Source: JACRDG01 sp963760985
GTDB taxonomy: Bacteria; Desulfobacterota; Desulfomonilia; Desulfomonilales; Desulfomonilaceae
Length of the DNA stretch: 64,000 bases
Assembly (NCBI GenBank): GCA_963760985.1
Contig: CAVXFM010000015.1
Span: forward strand, 1,178,001-1,242,000
Direction: 5' to 3'
Shown here: one piece after another, positions 17,691 to 27,760 of the stretch
Layout of the letters: each line of letters opens with the position of its first letter
Position numbering within the stretch: position 1 is the stretch's first letter
Made by a program: the position numbers and the translations under genes
Notes under the pieces: generated by a model
What the model was told of the DNA's origin: nothing
Database searches by the model: none
Seen by the model: the letters and a program-made list of their open reading frames with translations, nothing else

Positions 17691-20372
17691 TTACAGTCCC
17701 GGGGTATCCGGAATGGAATCCAGGGACCGTGCCATGACTTCTCGGGGTCTGCTGGTACCATCGGACTGACCGATAAGGCCTTCGGATTCCATCGCTTCAA
17801 TGATGCGAGCAGCCCGGTTGTACCCGATGCGCATGTGCCGCTGGATAAGTGAGATGGAAGCGTGGCCGAGCCGCGTGACCAGTTGCACTGCCTCGTCGTA
17901 CTTGGGATCGTCGATCAGGTCGCCTATGTCTGCCTTTTCATCTCCTTCTGCCACGTGTTTCTCAATTTCTTTGAGATATGTAGGAGGTCGCTGAGCCTTG
18001 ATAAATTCGGCGATGTTGCGAATCTCGTTCTCCGAGACGTACGCGCCGTGGAGGCGGGTGAGCTTGGCGGTGCCCGGCGGTAAGAACAGCATGTCACCCA
18101 TGCCAAGAAGGTTTTCCGCGCCCGAGGTATCCAGGATAGTCCTGGAATCGGGCTTGGCAGACACTTGATAAGAGAGTCGTGCCGGGAAATTCGCTTTTAT
18201 CACGCCCGTGATTACGTCTACCGAGGGCCTTTGCGTGGCCAGGATCAGGTGGATCCCCGAGGCTCGGGCCATCTGGGCAAGCCTCGCGATGGAAATCTCG
18301 ATGTCCTTGGCAGCCACCATCATCAGTTCTGCAAGCTCGTCAATAATAATGACGATATAAGGCAATTTTTCTGGCCCCGATGCGTCCGGCTCGGTACCTG
18401 CGTTCAGTTCCGCGACCTTGAGATTGTAGCTCTCGATGTTCTTGGCCCCCGTCTTGCTCAGCAGCTCATATCTGCGCTCCATCTCTCGAATTGCCCAGCT
18501 CAGGACTTTGGGAACCTTTTCCGGTTCGGTGACCACAGGGTGGATGAGGTGCGGAATATCTTGATAGTAGGACAATTCCAGCCTCTTGGGGTCCACCATG
18601 AGGAACTTCACGTCATCCGGATGGCATGACATGAGCCACGAACAAATCAGGCAGTTGAGCCCCACGGATTTTCCGGTGCCTGTCGCGCCGGCAATCAGCA
18701 AATGCGGCATTCGCACAAGACTGGTAGCAAACGGCTGGCCGTCAATGCATTTGCCAAGGGCTAGCTTCAGGGGTTCTTTCTGTTCCCGGAACGCAGGCGA
18801 CTCGATGATCTCGCGGAAATAGACGATCTCCCGGTTCAGGTTGGGCACTTCGATGCCTACTGTGTCCTTGCCGGGAATGGGCGCCACGACACGCGTCGAA
18901 CCGGACTTCAGCGCCATCGCGAGGTCGTCCGAGGTATTGAGCACCTTTCGCAGGGGAATGCCTGCTGCGAGGATAATTTCGTACATCGTAATGACCGGCC
19001 CGGGGTGAATTTCCACCACCTCACCCCTGATGCCGAGGTCCAAAAGCTTCTGCTCCAGGATGGCTGCGTTTTGTTCCAGGACTTTCTCGTCTATCGCGCG
19101 ACTTGCCGCAGGTGGTGTGTCCAGCAGGTCACTGGAAGGAAATACGTAATCGTCGCCATTTCCCGTATACTCTCGGATTCTGTCTTCCACCGCGAGTTCC
19201 TCATCCGCTCGCCTGGTAACCCTTATCGGTCGGGACGGCTCGGCTTGCGAAGTCGGCGTCGGTACCGGTGCCCGTGCCGGTTCGATCACCTTCGCGCGGG
19301 GAGGAGGTGCGGCAGGTTGTTGCTCCTTCAGATATTCGTCGATAGCCTTTTCCAGGTCCTGCTTGGTGTGATAGAAACCGCGTGGTGCGGGAGCGGGCTC
19401 AACGACCTCCAGGGGTTTCCACTGGGCAGGCATTGACAAAGCCGCGGCTGCCATGTCGTCATCGTCTTCCTCATCGCAGTGTGCCGGTATGTCCGGAGAT
19501 ACTGACTGCTTCGTGGGCGCGGGTACGGCCCCTTGGCCCGCGTAAAGGCTGAGTTTTTCCCATCGCGGTGGGGGATCGCATTCGGGTTCCGACTCAAATT
19601 CACACGCGTCTGCGGAGCACGCGAAGTAGTCCTCACCCGGTCTCTCGTCTGTTGGTTCCTGTTCTTCCTCTGAAAAATCTTCATTCCGCAAAAGAGCTTG
19701 CAGACTTTTCCTCTTTTCGCGCCATTCCCTCACCATTTCAGCGACCCTTTGTAGTCCCCGAAAGGCCAGTACAAATGGCGCTGACACCGCACGCGCGGTG
19801 AATCGGACGAACCGCTTCACAGAAATGCGCAATGTGTGCAGTAAGCTCAATAATATGACCGTGGACGCGACTATGATTTCTCCGACGCTTCCGAAAAACT
19901 TGAAGAATGAAGCGTGGAGAAACGTTCCCACGGTGCCGCCCGCGTGGGTTGCCGTGACGCCCAACGCTTGGCCGACTTGAAGACGTTCCAGAAGTACGGA
20001 AAGCGTGGCGACGAGAACCGCGGCCGACAAGGTCGATGTCCAGGTAATGCCGGTAAAGGACCATATCACCAGCCTGACAGCCATCACGAAAAGAGCGACA
20101 GGAATGATCAAAGCCGATATCCCGAGAATTTGCACAAGAGCATCCGCGAGATAAGACCCGGTAAGCCCTCCAAGATTCGACACCTGCACTCGCGAAGTGA
20201 CCACATTGAAGGAAGGGTCGCGAGGATCGTACGACAAGAGACATACCAGCAAAAACAGCGCCATGGCAGCGAGGATTACCGCGAGGTATTCTCGTGCCCG
20301 TGACCGGCGCACTGGCCCTGCAACCGTGACCGTAGGTTTTTCCAGAGATTTCTTGGACGTCTTCCTAGGCAT
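17691..20372 (-). CDS. ftsK: DNA translocase FtsK
   Basis: 893 residues. The N-terminal part has about four transmembrane helices (about 30-190) that anchor the protein at the septum. A low-complexity Pro/Glu-rich linker (about 230-420) follows. The motor has Walker A GATGTGKSVGLN, a VDPKRLELSYYQDIPHL segment, Walker B YIVIIIDELAELM and ATQRPSVDVITG. The C-terminal gamma winged helix (about 830-893) reads SLIQRHMRIGYNRAARIIEA and would recognise KOPS sites. It pumps DNA during chromosome segregation at division. Length and order are standard for the FtsK/SpoIIIE family. It is expressed from its own promoter (20465-20494). Confidence 0.97.
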   Translation of the reverse strand: MPRKTSKKSLEKPTVTVAGPVRRSRAREYLAVILAAMALFLLVCLLSYDPRDPSFNVVTSRVQVSNLGGLTGSYLADALVQILGISALIIPVALFVMAVRLVIWSFTGITWTSTLSAAVLVATLSVLLERLQVGQALGVTATHAGGTVGTFLHASFFKFFGSVGEIIVASTVILLSLLHTLRISVKRFVRFTARAVSAPFVLAFRGLQRVAEMVREWREKRKSLQALLRNEDFSEEEQEPTDERPGEDYFACSADACEFESEPECDPPPRWEKLSLYAGQGAVPAPTKQSVSPDIPAHCDEEDDDDMAAAALSMPAQWKPLEVVEPAPAPRGFYHTKQDLEKAIDEYLKEQQPAAPPPRAKVIEPARAPVPTPTSQAEPSRPIRVTRRADEELAVEDRIREYTGNGDDYVFPSSDLLDTPPAASRAIDEKVLEQNAAILEQKLLDLGIRGEVVEIHPGPVITMYEIILAAGIPLRKVLNTSDDLAMALKSGSTRVVAPIPGKDTVGIEVPNLNREIVYFREIIESPAFREQKEPLKLALGKCIDGQPFATSLVRMPHLLIAGATGTGKSVGLNCLICSWLMSCHPDDVKFLMVDPKRLELSYYQDIPHLIHPVVTEPEKVPKVLSWAIREMERRYELLSKTGAKNIESYNLKVAELNAGTEPDASGPEKLPYIVIIIDELAELMMVAAKDIEISIARLAQMARASGIHLILATQRPSVDVITGVIKANFPARLSYQVSAKPDSRTILDTSGAENLLGMGDMLFLPPGTAKLTRLHGAYVSENEIRNIAEFIKAQRPPTYLKEIEKHVAEGDEKADIGDLIDDPKYDEAVQLVTRLGHASISLIQRHMRIGYNRAARIIEAMESEGLIGQSDGTSRPREVMARSLDSIPDTPGL

Positions 20373-20464
20373 ATGCTCGGAATTGCCTCATCGTCGGCTC
20401 ACTTTGGGCTACCACGAAAACCGCGTGTTGAGAAAATATTCGGCTTATGTAAGCATTGAAAGCC

Positions 20465-20494
20465 ATCATACCACATTAGTTGATGTTCTTTCAA
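20465..20494 (-). promoter_or_regulatory. Promoter for ftsK
   Basis: On the minus strand: TTGAAA (20494-20489), an 18-base spacer ending TGTGG, and TATGAT (20470-20465), about 90 bases before the ftsK ATG. The rest of the 20373-20710 gap is AT-rich with no gene. Confidence 0.65.
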
Positions 20495-20710
20495 TAACAT
20501 TCTGTTTATCCAGGTTTTCCAGTGATAATCATTCTTTAATCTCGTGTCGGGCCATGCGCAAACCCTGTGCGCGGTTTTGAGGCATGAACCCCGCGCGTGT
20601 TCGTCGTCTCCGGGCCTTTGAGACTGAATCGCTTCGTGATATTATGCCGTTCTTTGACCGTCTGCGGGTGGCATACGTGTGAGAGAATCCTGGCACGTGA
20701 GGAGTGGAAC

Positions 20711-21775
20711 TTGTTGAAAATACTTCGTTTTGTCGCCGTGACACTCAAGTGGGTCATACTGGGAGTTATCGGCCTGGAAGTCCTGTGTTTCCTCATCATC
20801 ACGGTGACAAATTTCGTGCTTTGGGGCCACGCGAGAGAAGGCAGCCGCGCGGTGTACGATCCATACACGCTGTTCCTGCAGGCTCATGGCATCAGGGGTA
20901 CGGCGTATAACGCCAGCTCTCCGGATCGGGCAAAGAACGTAGTAATCTGGTGTCTCGGCGGGTCAACCATGAGGGGACATACCCTGGACGATGCCAAAAC
21001 CATTCCCAGCCAAATGGTGAAGCGGCTCAACGCGGACAGCTCGGGCTTGCGCTTCAGCGCGGTGAATTTCGGCATGAATTCCTTCAATTCCTTGCTGGAG
21101 ACGAAGTACCTCCAGAAGTTACTCATCGAAAGAACTGATAGACCTGACATCATTATTTTTTACGATGGAGCGAATGACGCAACGTACTTTGCGGAACATC
21201 AAAACGTATACGGCCACTACGGATATCGTAAAACGCGGGCAATCATCGAAAGCTATTACTGGAGTCCGTTCGGTTTGCTCAAACCTTTGAACGCGGCGCT
21301 CTATAGCTCGTTCACGTACGAGCTGTATTCGAAGGTTCGTGAAGCATTAATCCCGGCCACGCACAATGCCGGTCTGCTCCGAGACCTGGTCAATGAGACG
21401 GACAAGAGGTATGAATACGTCAACAAGGTGGCTTCATGCTTTGGGGCCAAGTTCATTCTCTTCTGGCAACCCATGGTCTGGACTGAGAAGTGCAATGTTC
21501 CCCAGGATGTCAAGGACAAGGAGAAGGGGTTCTTTGTCAATTCTCAGCGCCTGGCAACGCTTCGGCAGAATTTCGGCGTGCCGTACCTGGCTCTCTTTGA
21601 GAGACTCAAGACCAGGCCGTACCTTGTGGATTTCCGGAACGTCTTGTGTGGGAGAACCGGGGCCGCGTACCAGGCTGACGGCGTGCATCTCACCGATTAC
21701 GGGAGAGAGATCGTGGGCGAGCGCATGGCGCAGGCAGTACGTGAGCGTCTTGTGCCAAGGGGTTCCCCGAAATAG
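20711..21775 (+). CDS. Membrane-anchored SGNH/GDSL-type hydrolase
   Basis: About 354 residues. One N-terminal transmembrane helix (about 5-30) anchors it, and the rest probably faces the periplasm. SGNH blocks: the Ser in CLGGSTMRGHT, Asn/Gly in AVNFGMNSFNS, GAND in IIIFYDGANDATYF, and the catalytic Asp/His in DGVHLTDYG. These enzymes hydrolyse or transfer acyl esters, for example on polysaccharides. The downstream glycosyltransferase (97 bases later) suggests a role in surface glycan modification. The start is a TTG at 20711 or 20714, chosen for the GGAG just before it; an upstream start would put about 38 basic residues before the membrane helix. Confidence 0.8.
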   Translation: MLKILRFVAVTLKWVILGVIGLEVLCFLIITVTNFVLWGHAREGSRAVYDPYTLFLQAHGIRGTAYNASSPDRAKNVVIWCLGGSTMRGHTLDDAKTIPSQMVKRLNADSSGLRFSAVNFGMNSFNSLLETKYLQKLLIERTDRPDIIIFYDGANDATYFAEHQNVYGHYGYRKTRAIIESYYWSPFGLLKPLNAALYSSFTYELYSKVREALIPATHNAGLLRDLVNETDKRYEYVNKVASCFGAKFILFWQPMVWTEKCNVPQDVKDKEKGFFVNSQRLATLRQNFGVPYLALFERLKTRPYLVDFRNVLCGRTGAAYQADGVHLTDYGREIVGERMAQAVRERLVPRGSPK

Positions 21776-21871
21776 CGTGGATATGAGCCGCTATTACCTG
21801 TTTCCCGACGCGCAGTGCGTCGCGGAGCCTGTTTGGAGACATCCCACCATTTTGAGAGGAGCGAACAAACG

Positions 21872-23100
21872 GTGAGCCTTCCCCGCACAGCATACATTCT
21901 CTTGTGGTTCCCCAAGCCATCGGAGACTTTCGTGTTTCGAGAAGTCGTCAATTTGCGAAAAATGGGCCTTCCTTTGAAGGTTTTTGCCCTGTACGGTGAA
22001 CTGACCGACGGCATGTCCCAGGAGATGCGTGCAGAGTCCAAGGATGTGGAAAGGCTCGGCTTACCTGGCTTGAAGTCGATTGCTGCCGACGTCCGGGTAC
22101 TGGTGGCGCCGCAATCGCGCGCTCACTGCGTCTTTGTTCCGCACCGTGCCGTTCAGACGATGGAACGGGGTTGAAAAAGGGGGAGAAAACCTGTGGGCTT
22201 TTCTCTGCGCGTTCCGGTTGGCAAGGCGTTTTGAGGAAGAAAAGATTGCACATATTCACGCGCCCTGGGCCAGCGGTCCCGCGACCGCGGCATGGATCGC
22301 ATCGAGGCTCACGGGGATTCCTTTTACCTTTACTTCACGCGCGTGGGACATCTATCCACCTGACGGAGCGCTCCACGAAAAGATCCGTGACGCGGCTTTT
22401 GTGAGAAGCGAGACCAGAAACCAATATCGGTTATCTCGCCCAGTTTTGCGAAGGTGACACGAGCAAGTTCCACCTGACTTATAACGGGGTCCCGCTGACT
22501 ACCCATCGGGAAGCGCCGGTGAAGATGGAACCGCCCTTTCGATTCCTCGCACTGGGCAGATTTGTCGGAAAGAAAGGCTATGATTTCTTGCTGCAAGCCT
22601 GTCGGATTCTTGCGGACAAGGGTGTGGATTTCCGGCTGACCATGGCCGGTGACGGGCCTCGTGCAGTTCAACTTACCAGACTTGCACGCAAGCTCGGCAT
22701 TGCCGATCGGGTGCTTTTTCCAGGATTTGTGCAGTACGATGCGGTGTCGGAGCTGATATCCTCCTCGGACATGCTCATCATGCCGAGTGTGGTTCATTCG
22801 TCAGGCGATCGGGACGGCATTCCCACGGTGATCATGGAATGCCTCATGCATCGAGTGCCGGTAATTGCCACGGATGTCTCGGGCATAGCCGAGGTCATAG
22901 AAGACGGTGTCACCGGATTCCTCATCCCTGAGAAGGATCCTGAAGCGATCGCGCACGCGGTGATCAAAATGGTCGGAGACAGGGATGCAGCACTCGCCAT
23001 GGCAGAGAGAGGGCGGTCAAAGGTCCGGGAGCTTTTCGATCCGGAGCGGAACCATCACAAGGTGCTCGAACTCTATCAGGATCTTCCTGCTCCAGTATAA
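21872..23100 (+). CDS. Glycosyltransferase family 4, two frame breaks (near 22117 and 22424)
   Basis: Three consecutive frames make one GT4-type protein of about 409 residues. The acceptor-side Rossmann domain starts TAYILLWFPKPSETFVFREV. The middle part has HIHAPWASGPATAAWIA and FTSRAWDIYPPDGALHEKI. The C-terminal GT4 donor domain has FLALGRFVGKKGYDFLLQA, SVVHSSGDRDGIPTVIMECL and the ATDVSGIAEVIEDG loop. Removing one base near 22117 and one near 22424 restores continuity (the latter gives NQIGYLAQFCEGDTSKFHLT). The GTG start has AGAGGAG upstream. It transfers a sugar from a nucleotide donor in the cytoplasm, probably for an envelope polysaccharide. Confidence 0.88.
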
Positions 23101-23159
23101 GCGGACCGCATGCCTTCGGCCGCGGCATGACCGTTCAGCGCGTCATTTGCCGAACCCGG

Positions 23160-23247
23160 AAAAAACCACCACAAAGTCACAAAGACACGAAGAAGTCAGC
23201 AGACAATTCTCGTGATTCTTTGTGCCTTCGAGGCTTTGTGGTTCATC
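23160..23247. repeat. Inverted repeat of the CACAAAG...CTTTGTG type
   Basis: ACCACAAAGTCACAAAGACA at the left faces TTTGTGCCTTCGAGGCTTTG at the right, forming long imperfect inverted arms. Sequences of this style are scattered in many environmental bacterial genomes. It lies in the 23101-23360 gap, which has no gene. Confidence 0.6.
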
Positions 23248-23360
23248 TCTTATCCCTCGTGGTGAACGGTTACCATTCTTCAGCCTTCGCAGTGAACGCG
23301 GAGGCGCGGGAATAACGGAGCTGTACCTCCGTCTCTCGGACGCTCCTTTTCACCACGGGT

Positions 23361-23891
23361 CTATGCGCGTTTTAGATATTCTCTCACCGCAGTGGTGACG
23401 AATTCGGAAAATGGAGTGGTACCGCGATTTTCGTCTATCGACTCGATCACACTTACCGGAAAATTGACTGCTTTGAGCCTCATGATTTCTTGAGCCTGGC
23501 TGCTGATTTTCACTGTTTCCGCTTGCTTGGCCTTGTCTCTCACACTGGTGCCGAACGCGAGTGCTTCCGTCGGGTTCTCGGTAAAACTTGCTTCAAGCAC
23601 GCCAAATTCTTCATCGGTCAGGGAAAGATTTCCAAATCCCACCGAGCTCTTCCCGGTATCCGGGTCTTTCTTAATCCAGTCGATGCGCGCGTGGCACGTC
23701 ATTCTTCGCGCGCCTCCGTCTATGACCAGTCTCAGTTTGACATTGCTTCCCACGTTAGGGCCGGAATACTGGCTTGGCTCCATGTCGCACGGAACCTGGA
23801 TCCCGTAGCTCAGAGCCTTTTCTGAATTGATCACCGGCGGAGTCAATGCGTGGCGGGAAAAGACTTGGCCGTCAATGTGCATGTATTGCAT
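23361..23891 (-). CDS. PilZ-like domain protein with a helical C-terminus
   Basis: 176 residues. The middle part (about 50-120) resembles a PilZ-type beta barrel: a NVKLRLVIDGGARRMTCHAR stretch followed by VGFGNLSLTDEEFGVL, the usual end of PilZ domains. The N-terminal RxxxR c-di-GMP motif is not clear, so binding is doubtful. The last 45 residues (FPVSVIESIDENRGTTPFSE onward) look like a ribbon-helix-helix-type unit. AAGGGGG lies 6 bases before the ATG at 23891. Cytoplasmic; function unknown. Confidence 0.6.
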   Translation of the reverse strand: MQYMHIDGQVFSRHALTPPVINSEKALSYGIQVPCDMEPSQYSGPNVGSNVKLRLVIDGGARRMTCHARIDWIKKDPDTGKSSVGFGNLSLTDEEFGVLEASFTENPTEALAFGTSVRDKAKQAETVKISSQAQEIMRLKAVNFPVSVIESIDENRGTTPFSEFVTTAVREYLKRA

Positions 23892-24102
23892 AGGTCGCCC
23901 CCTTTTCTTGGGAATGCATGGCACTGCTGAAGCGTGCTGGCTCTCACGCGGCACTACCACATGGTGATCGTCCACCCGTGAGGCTTACAAGACAGAGATT
24001 GAACTCGCCTCTTGCGTGCCTCACGTGCGGATGCCATGTCCTGCCACGGTTTCAGTATACGCGAAGCACAAGGGATTGCAAAGTAATCAGCGGCTAGGCC
24101 GC

Positions 24103-25287
24103 CTATTCGAACCTCATCGCGGTGACCGAGTCCATGCGGCTGGCCCTTACTGAAGGATACAACCCGGACACGACCCCCAGGAACATGGTGAATACCAGAC
24201 CCCCGACCACGCTCAAGGTCATGGCCAGTGCGGAAACGTCTACTTCCAGCTGATGCTTGAGAAATTCCACTCCGATCAAACCGGTCGTCACCCCCATGCT
24301 TCCTGCAATGACGCTTATGAGTATCGACTCGGTAAGGAACTGAGTAAGAATGACCCTTTGTTCGGCTCCTAGAGCCTTTCTGAGTCCAATTTCTCTGGTT
24401 CGATCCTGTATGGCCGCGAGCATCACGTTGGTAATCCCCAGACCGCCGAGAACCAAGGTGACTGCCAGCGCGGAAAAAATGAACAGTTTTACTACATAAA
24501 TGGTGGCTTGAACCTTCCTGATGCGTTCCGGATAATAGATCATCCTGATCCCGGCTTCATACCCTTTGTGCGATTCATCGAGCACTTTCAGCGCTTGTTT
24601 GCGCACCGCGTCGACCCGGTTCCAGTCGTCCACACGCATGAAAATCTCTCTGATCCAGTACGTTCCCTGGAAGAAATCTTGCGCGGTGGTGATGGGGATG
24701 AAAATTGACCGCCGGATGTCGCCGTGCTGAATCCCTCCCAACGTACCGATAACTTCGAAGCTGAGGTTGCCGACCCTGACAACGGTTCCCACAGGGTCCT
24801 TATTTCCGAACAGGTATTTCACTACCTCCTGCCCCAAAACGCAGACATGCTTCCTCCCCACCACATCAGAAGGCCCTATGAGCCGCCCTGAGAGCGCATG
24901 GGGAGTTTGGGTTCTCCAGTAGGAATCATCCACGCCGAAGAGACCGGGGCTCCACTGGGTGGTATGGAACCATGCATCCACCGCGGGCAACGAAACCACA
25001 GGAGCAACGGCCATCATGTGCGGAATCTGTCGCAATTTCTTCACGTCCCGCATGTCAAATTCGCCAGGATGGTAATTCTCTTCGAGTTCCCAGTACGCTT
25101 TCATAACCGTAGCTTCACCGAGGAGTTCGAGGTTTTCGCCCATCTTCTTTTCCACGGAGTCGCCCATGGTCTGGATCACGATAAATCCGGCTGTCCCCAC
25201 GGCAATCCCTGCAATAACCGCCTTGTATCTCCTCCGGTTACGAAGCACGAGTCGCCAGCACATGGTAAACAGATCAGAAACTTTCAA
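24103..25287 (-). CDS. MacB/FtsX-type ABC transporter permease
   Basis: 394 residues. One transmembrane helix lies near the N-terminus (about 22-42). A large periplasmic MacB-PCD domain (about 45-260) follows, and three transmembrane helices at the C-terminus carry the FtsX signature GLGITNVMLAAIQDRTREIG and RKALGAEQRVIL. Such permeases work with an ABC ATPase to drive extrusion of peptides, lipoproteins or drugs by mechanotransmission. No ATPase gene lies next to it, which is unusual. The start is a TTG with GAGGGG 8 bases before it. Confidence 0.85.
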   Translation of the reverse strand: MKVSDLFTMCWRLVLRNRRRYKAVIAGIAVGTAGFIVIQTMGDSVEKKMGENLELLGEATVMKAYWELEENYHPGEFDMRDVKKLRQIPHMMAVAPVVSLPAVDAWFHTTQWSPGLFGVDDSYWRTQTPHALSGRLIGPSDVVGRKHVCVLGQEVVKYLFGNKDPVGTVVRVGNLSFEVIGTLGGIQHGDIRRSIFIPITTAQDFFQGTYWIREIFMRVDDWNRVDAVRKQALKVLDESHKGYEAGIRMIYYPERIRKVQATIYVVKLFIFSALAVTLVLGGLGITNVMLAAIQDRTREIGLRKALGAEQRVILTQFLTESILISVIAGSMGVTTGLIGVEFLKHQLEVDVSALAMTLSVVGGLVFTMFLGVVSGLYPSVRASRMDSVTAMRFE

Positions 25288-26220
25288 ACCCGTTGCCCCT
25301 CGACTGAATGCCGGGACACTGTCGCTTTCTCGGTCAGGAAGCGTAATCTCTCGGAATCCACGGGTAATGGCGCGCCCTTGCTTCGATCTTGGTCAGGGAA
25401 TCGAGCTTCGCACGCGACAGGTAATCGAAATGCATCGCGCAAAAAGATAAATCTTATATCAATGACGTTCAAATGAGCAAGTATCCTTCCGCGACTGTCA
25501 GGGTTTGTATCTGTTTCCCTAGGTTTTGACCTTTCCTCCTCGCGGTCGGAGCAAATACTCCATGGACGCGGAGGTTGTACCCATCACGGTTTGCCATCTT
25601 CATGTTCTGCGCCTCAAAGGAGGCATTTTATCCTCTTCCGGGAAAAAACTCCAGGTGTCCCGCGTGGGTACGCAGCACGGGAATGTGTCGCGCGTACCAA
25701 TGCCTCATTCCGAAGATGGAACCTGAGGTCGGTGTGCGCAATATCTCATATTGATTCCCTTTTGCATGTATACCTCGGTGCAAGTGGGTAAACTGCTCGG
25801 GTACGGACAAGGCAAAGCTGTCTCATCATTCCGTTTAGGAAACCCCCGACCGTAAGGTCTGATACCGCTGTACCTAAAATTACGTAATTTGCGGAGGGAA
25901 ACCTCCTTCACTGCGAGCGACGCGGGGCCGTCGAGTCTGCGTTCAGGAGACCTCCCTCCGCTGGGCTAAGAGACTGACAAGTGAGCGAACTGGTATTATC
26001 CTTTGAAAGCGCATCAATATCACTCGGTAAGCCTGACAGAAGAGTTGCACACAAATTCATGGCTCCTGGTGGGGAAAGTCGGAATCCAGGAGAAAGGCCC
26101 GCCCTTCAGGGCTGTGTGCACGTACCGGGTTTTTTCCTTGATACCGACCGGCCCTCGCGTTAGGCTCGCTTCACGTGTGGCGACGAGCTCAGTGACGTCC
26201 CACAGGAAAGGAAGCTCATC
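25288..26220. other. 930-base gap without a convincing gene
   Basis: I find no gene with family motifs or a good ribosome site, and no tRNA. At about 25905-25960 it carries a degraded repeat B on the minus strand (TGCGAGCGACGCGG core and a CTGAACGCAGACTCGACGG-like stretch). Confidence 0.4.
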
Positions 26221-26788
26221 ATGAAAATAGTTTCTCTTTTCGGGAGTCCCAGAAAGCAAGGCAACACCGCGACCGTTCTCGGCTGGGTGGAAGAGCAGCT
26301 GAACGAGCGGGGACACGAAGTTGCGCGGATCAACACCTGCGACTACCTGATCAACGGATGCCAGGAGTGCTACCATTGCCAGAATTCCGTGAACGAACCG
26401 GGTTGTCCTCAAAAGGATGACACGCTGTCCATTTTCGGCCGCATGATGGAGGCTGACGCGGTGATCTACGCGTCGCCTTTGTTCTGCTGGTCGTGGTCCA
26501 GCCAGATCAAGCCGCTTATCGATCGTCACTTCTGTCTCGTCAAGGAAGCGGGATCTCGCAAGTGGTCGTCCTTGCTCCAGGATAAACCCACCGCGCTCGT
26601 GACTACTTCGGCCGGCGGCATGCAGGCAAATGCGGAACTGCTTGTGCAACAATACCGGAATCTCATCGAGTATGCGCGCGCAAAGGTCAAGGCTACCCTC
26701 GTGGTTCCCTATTGCACCACGCCGGATGCGATACCCGCAGAGGTGAAGAGTACAAGCCGCGAGTCTCGCACACGATCTCGTTTCTTGA
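26221..26788 (+). CDS. NAD(P)H-dependent FMN reductase/flavodoxin-like protein, frame broken near 26749
   Basis: About 188 residues. The flavodoxin-like fold binds FMN: the phosphate loop is SLFGSPRKQGNTATVL at the start, and the isoalloxazine side is YASPLFCWSWSSQIKPLIDR. A Cys-rich insert, GCQECYHCQNSVNEPGC, resembles iron-sulfur flavoproteins. Near the end the frame shifts: removing one base at about 26749 gives AEVKVQAASLAHDLVS and a stop at 26786, the expected C-terminus. Without repair the frame runs to 26835 with an unrelated tail. Likely role: electron transfer or reduction of quinones or metal compounds under anaerobic conditions. AAGGAAG precedes the ATG. Confidence 0.82.
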
Positions 26789-26872
26789 GCTGGGGGGATG
26801 TTCGTTCCGGGACGATCGGCTTCTCCGTCCCGTGACGTCCCGTGAAAGGGTCTTGGGGCCAACTGTGGCGCT

Positions 26873-26947
26873 GGGTGCCACTGCTGGCTAGTCCAGCAGT
26901 GCCTCTGTGCGTCCGAAATCACTGCGAGCAAGCTCGCGGTGGCACCC
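26873..26947. repeat. REP-like nested palindrome element
   Basis: The outer arms GGGTGCCAC and GTGGCACCC enclose two hairpins: CACTGCTGG/CCAGCAGTG and GCGAGC/GCTCGC. It stands alone between the flavoprotein gene and rsmE. Confidence 0.7.
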
Positions 26948-27008
26948 GAATAAAAGACCGGTAAGGCCGAAAGTATTCACGCGAACAGAGCGGCTGGATT
27001 CCTGACGA

Positions 27009-27752
27009 CTACAGCGTTTTGCCACGCCGCAAAAACCAGTCGTGCCACATGGCGACCATCCCTGCTGCCACGAACGCGGCAGTTTCAGTGCGGAGAATAC
27101 CCGGGCCCAAGCTCACGGGGCGGAATTCTGCGCGTACCGCATGCGCTTCCTCCTCGCGATCGAATCCGCCTTCAGGACCCACGAGCAGGACCACTTCGCA
27201 CGGGCATTCGGTTTCCAAGATTTCCCACATCGCCGCGGCCTCGGGATCAGGGGAGAGAAGGAGTCGCGTCTCTTGTCCGGGGTCGCGGGCCAGGAACTGC
27301 TCCAGCGCGACCGGGGCTTCTACTTCCGGACAGTATACACGGCCGCACTGTGCGGCTGCGGACTTGACCACCGCTGCCCATCGCTCCTTCTTTTCCAAAG
27401 GTCGACGGGTTACTCGTTGGCTCAGGATGGGAAGGAACCGGCAGACTCCCAGTTCGGTGCCGTGTCGCAAGATGTCGGCAAACGGGCCTGGCCTCACGCA
27501 CGAGAAGGCCAGTGTGACCTGGATGCGTGCGGGCTCTTCTCTCGGCAGCGCCTGTTGCACGCGTCCGATCAGGGCTCCTGAGGTGCCCGCGTCCAAGCAC
27601 ACCAAGTATTCCCCTGTACCGTCAAAGACCGCCACCGAGTCGCCCGCGCTCAACCGAAGCACGCTTTTCAGATAACGTGTAGTTTTGGCCGAAAAGGCGA
27701 TACTGCCCTCACAAAACTCCTCGGGGGGCACGTATATTCTGGGACGCTTCAT
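27009..27752 (-). CDS. rsmE: 16S rRNA m3U1498 methyltransferase RsmE
   Basis: 247 residues. The N-terminal PUA-like domain (about 1-70) is followed by a SPOUT methyltransferase domain with the trefoil-knot motifs LLVGPEGGFDREEE and LGPGILRTETAA, which bind SAM. It methylates U1498 of 16S rRNA during ribosome assembly. The start is the ATG at 27752, with GAGGG 6 bases upstream; a GTG at 27764 overlaps the stop of the aminotransferase gene before it but lacks a ribosome site. It is translated directly after the aminotransferase, so the two probably share one transcript. Confidence 0.94.
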   Translation of the reverse strand: MKRPRIYVPPEEFCEGSIAFSAKTTRYLKSVLRLSAGDSVAVFDGTGEYLVCLDAGTSGALIGRVQQALPREEPARIQVTLAFSCVRPGPFADILRHGTELGVCRFLPILSQRVTRRPLEKKERWAAVVKSAAAQCGRVYCPEVEAPVALEQFLARDPGQETRLLLSPDPEAAAMWEILETECPCEVVLLVGPEGGFDREEEAHAVRAEFRPVSLGPGILRTETAAFVAAGMVAMWHDWFLRRGKTL

Positions 27753-27760
27753 GTCTGCCC

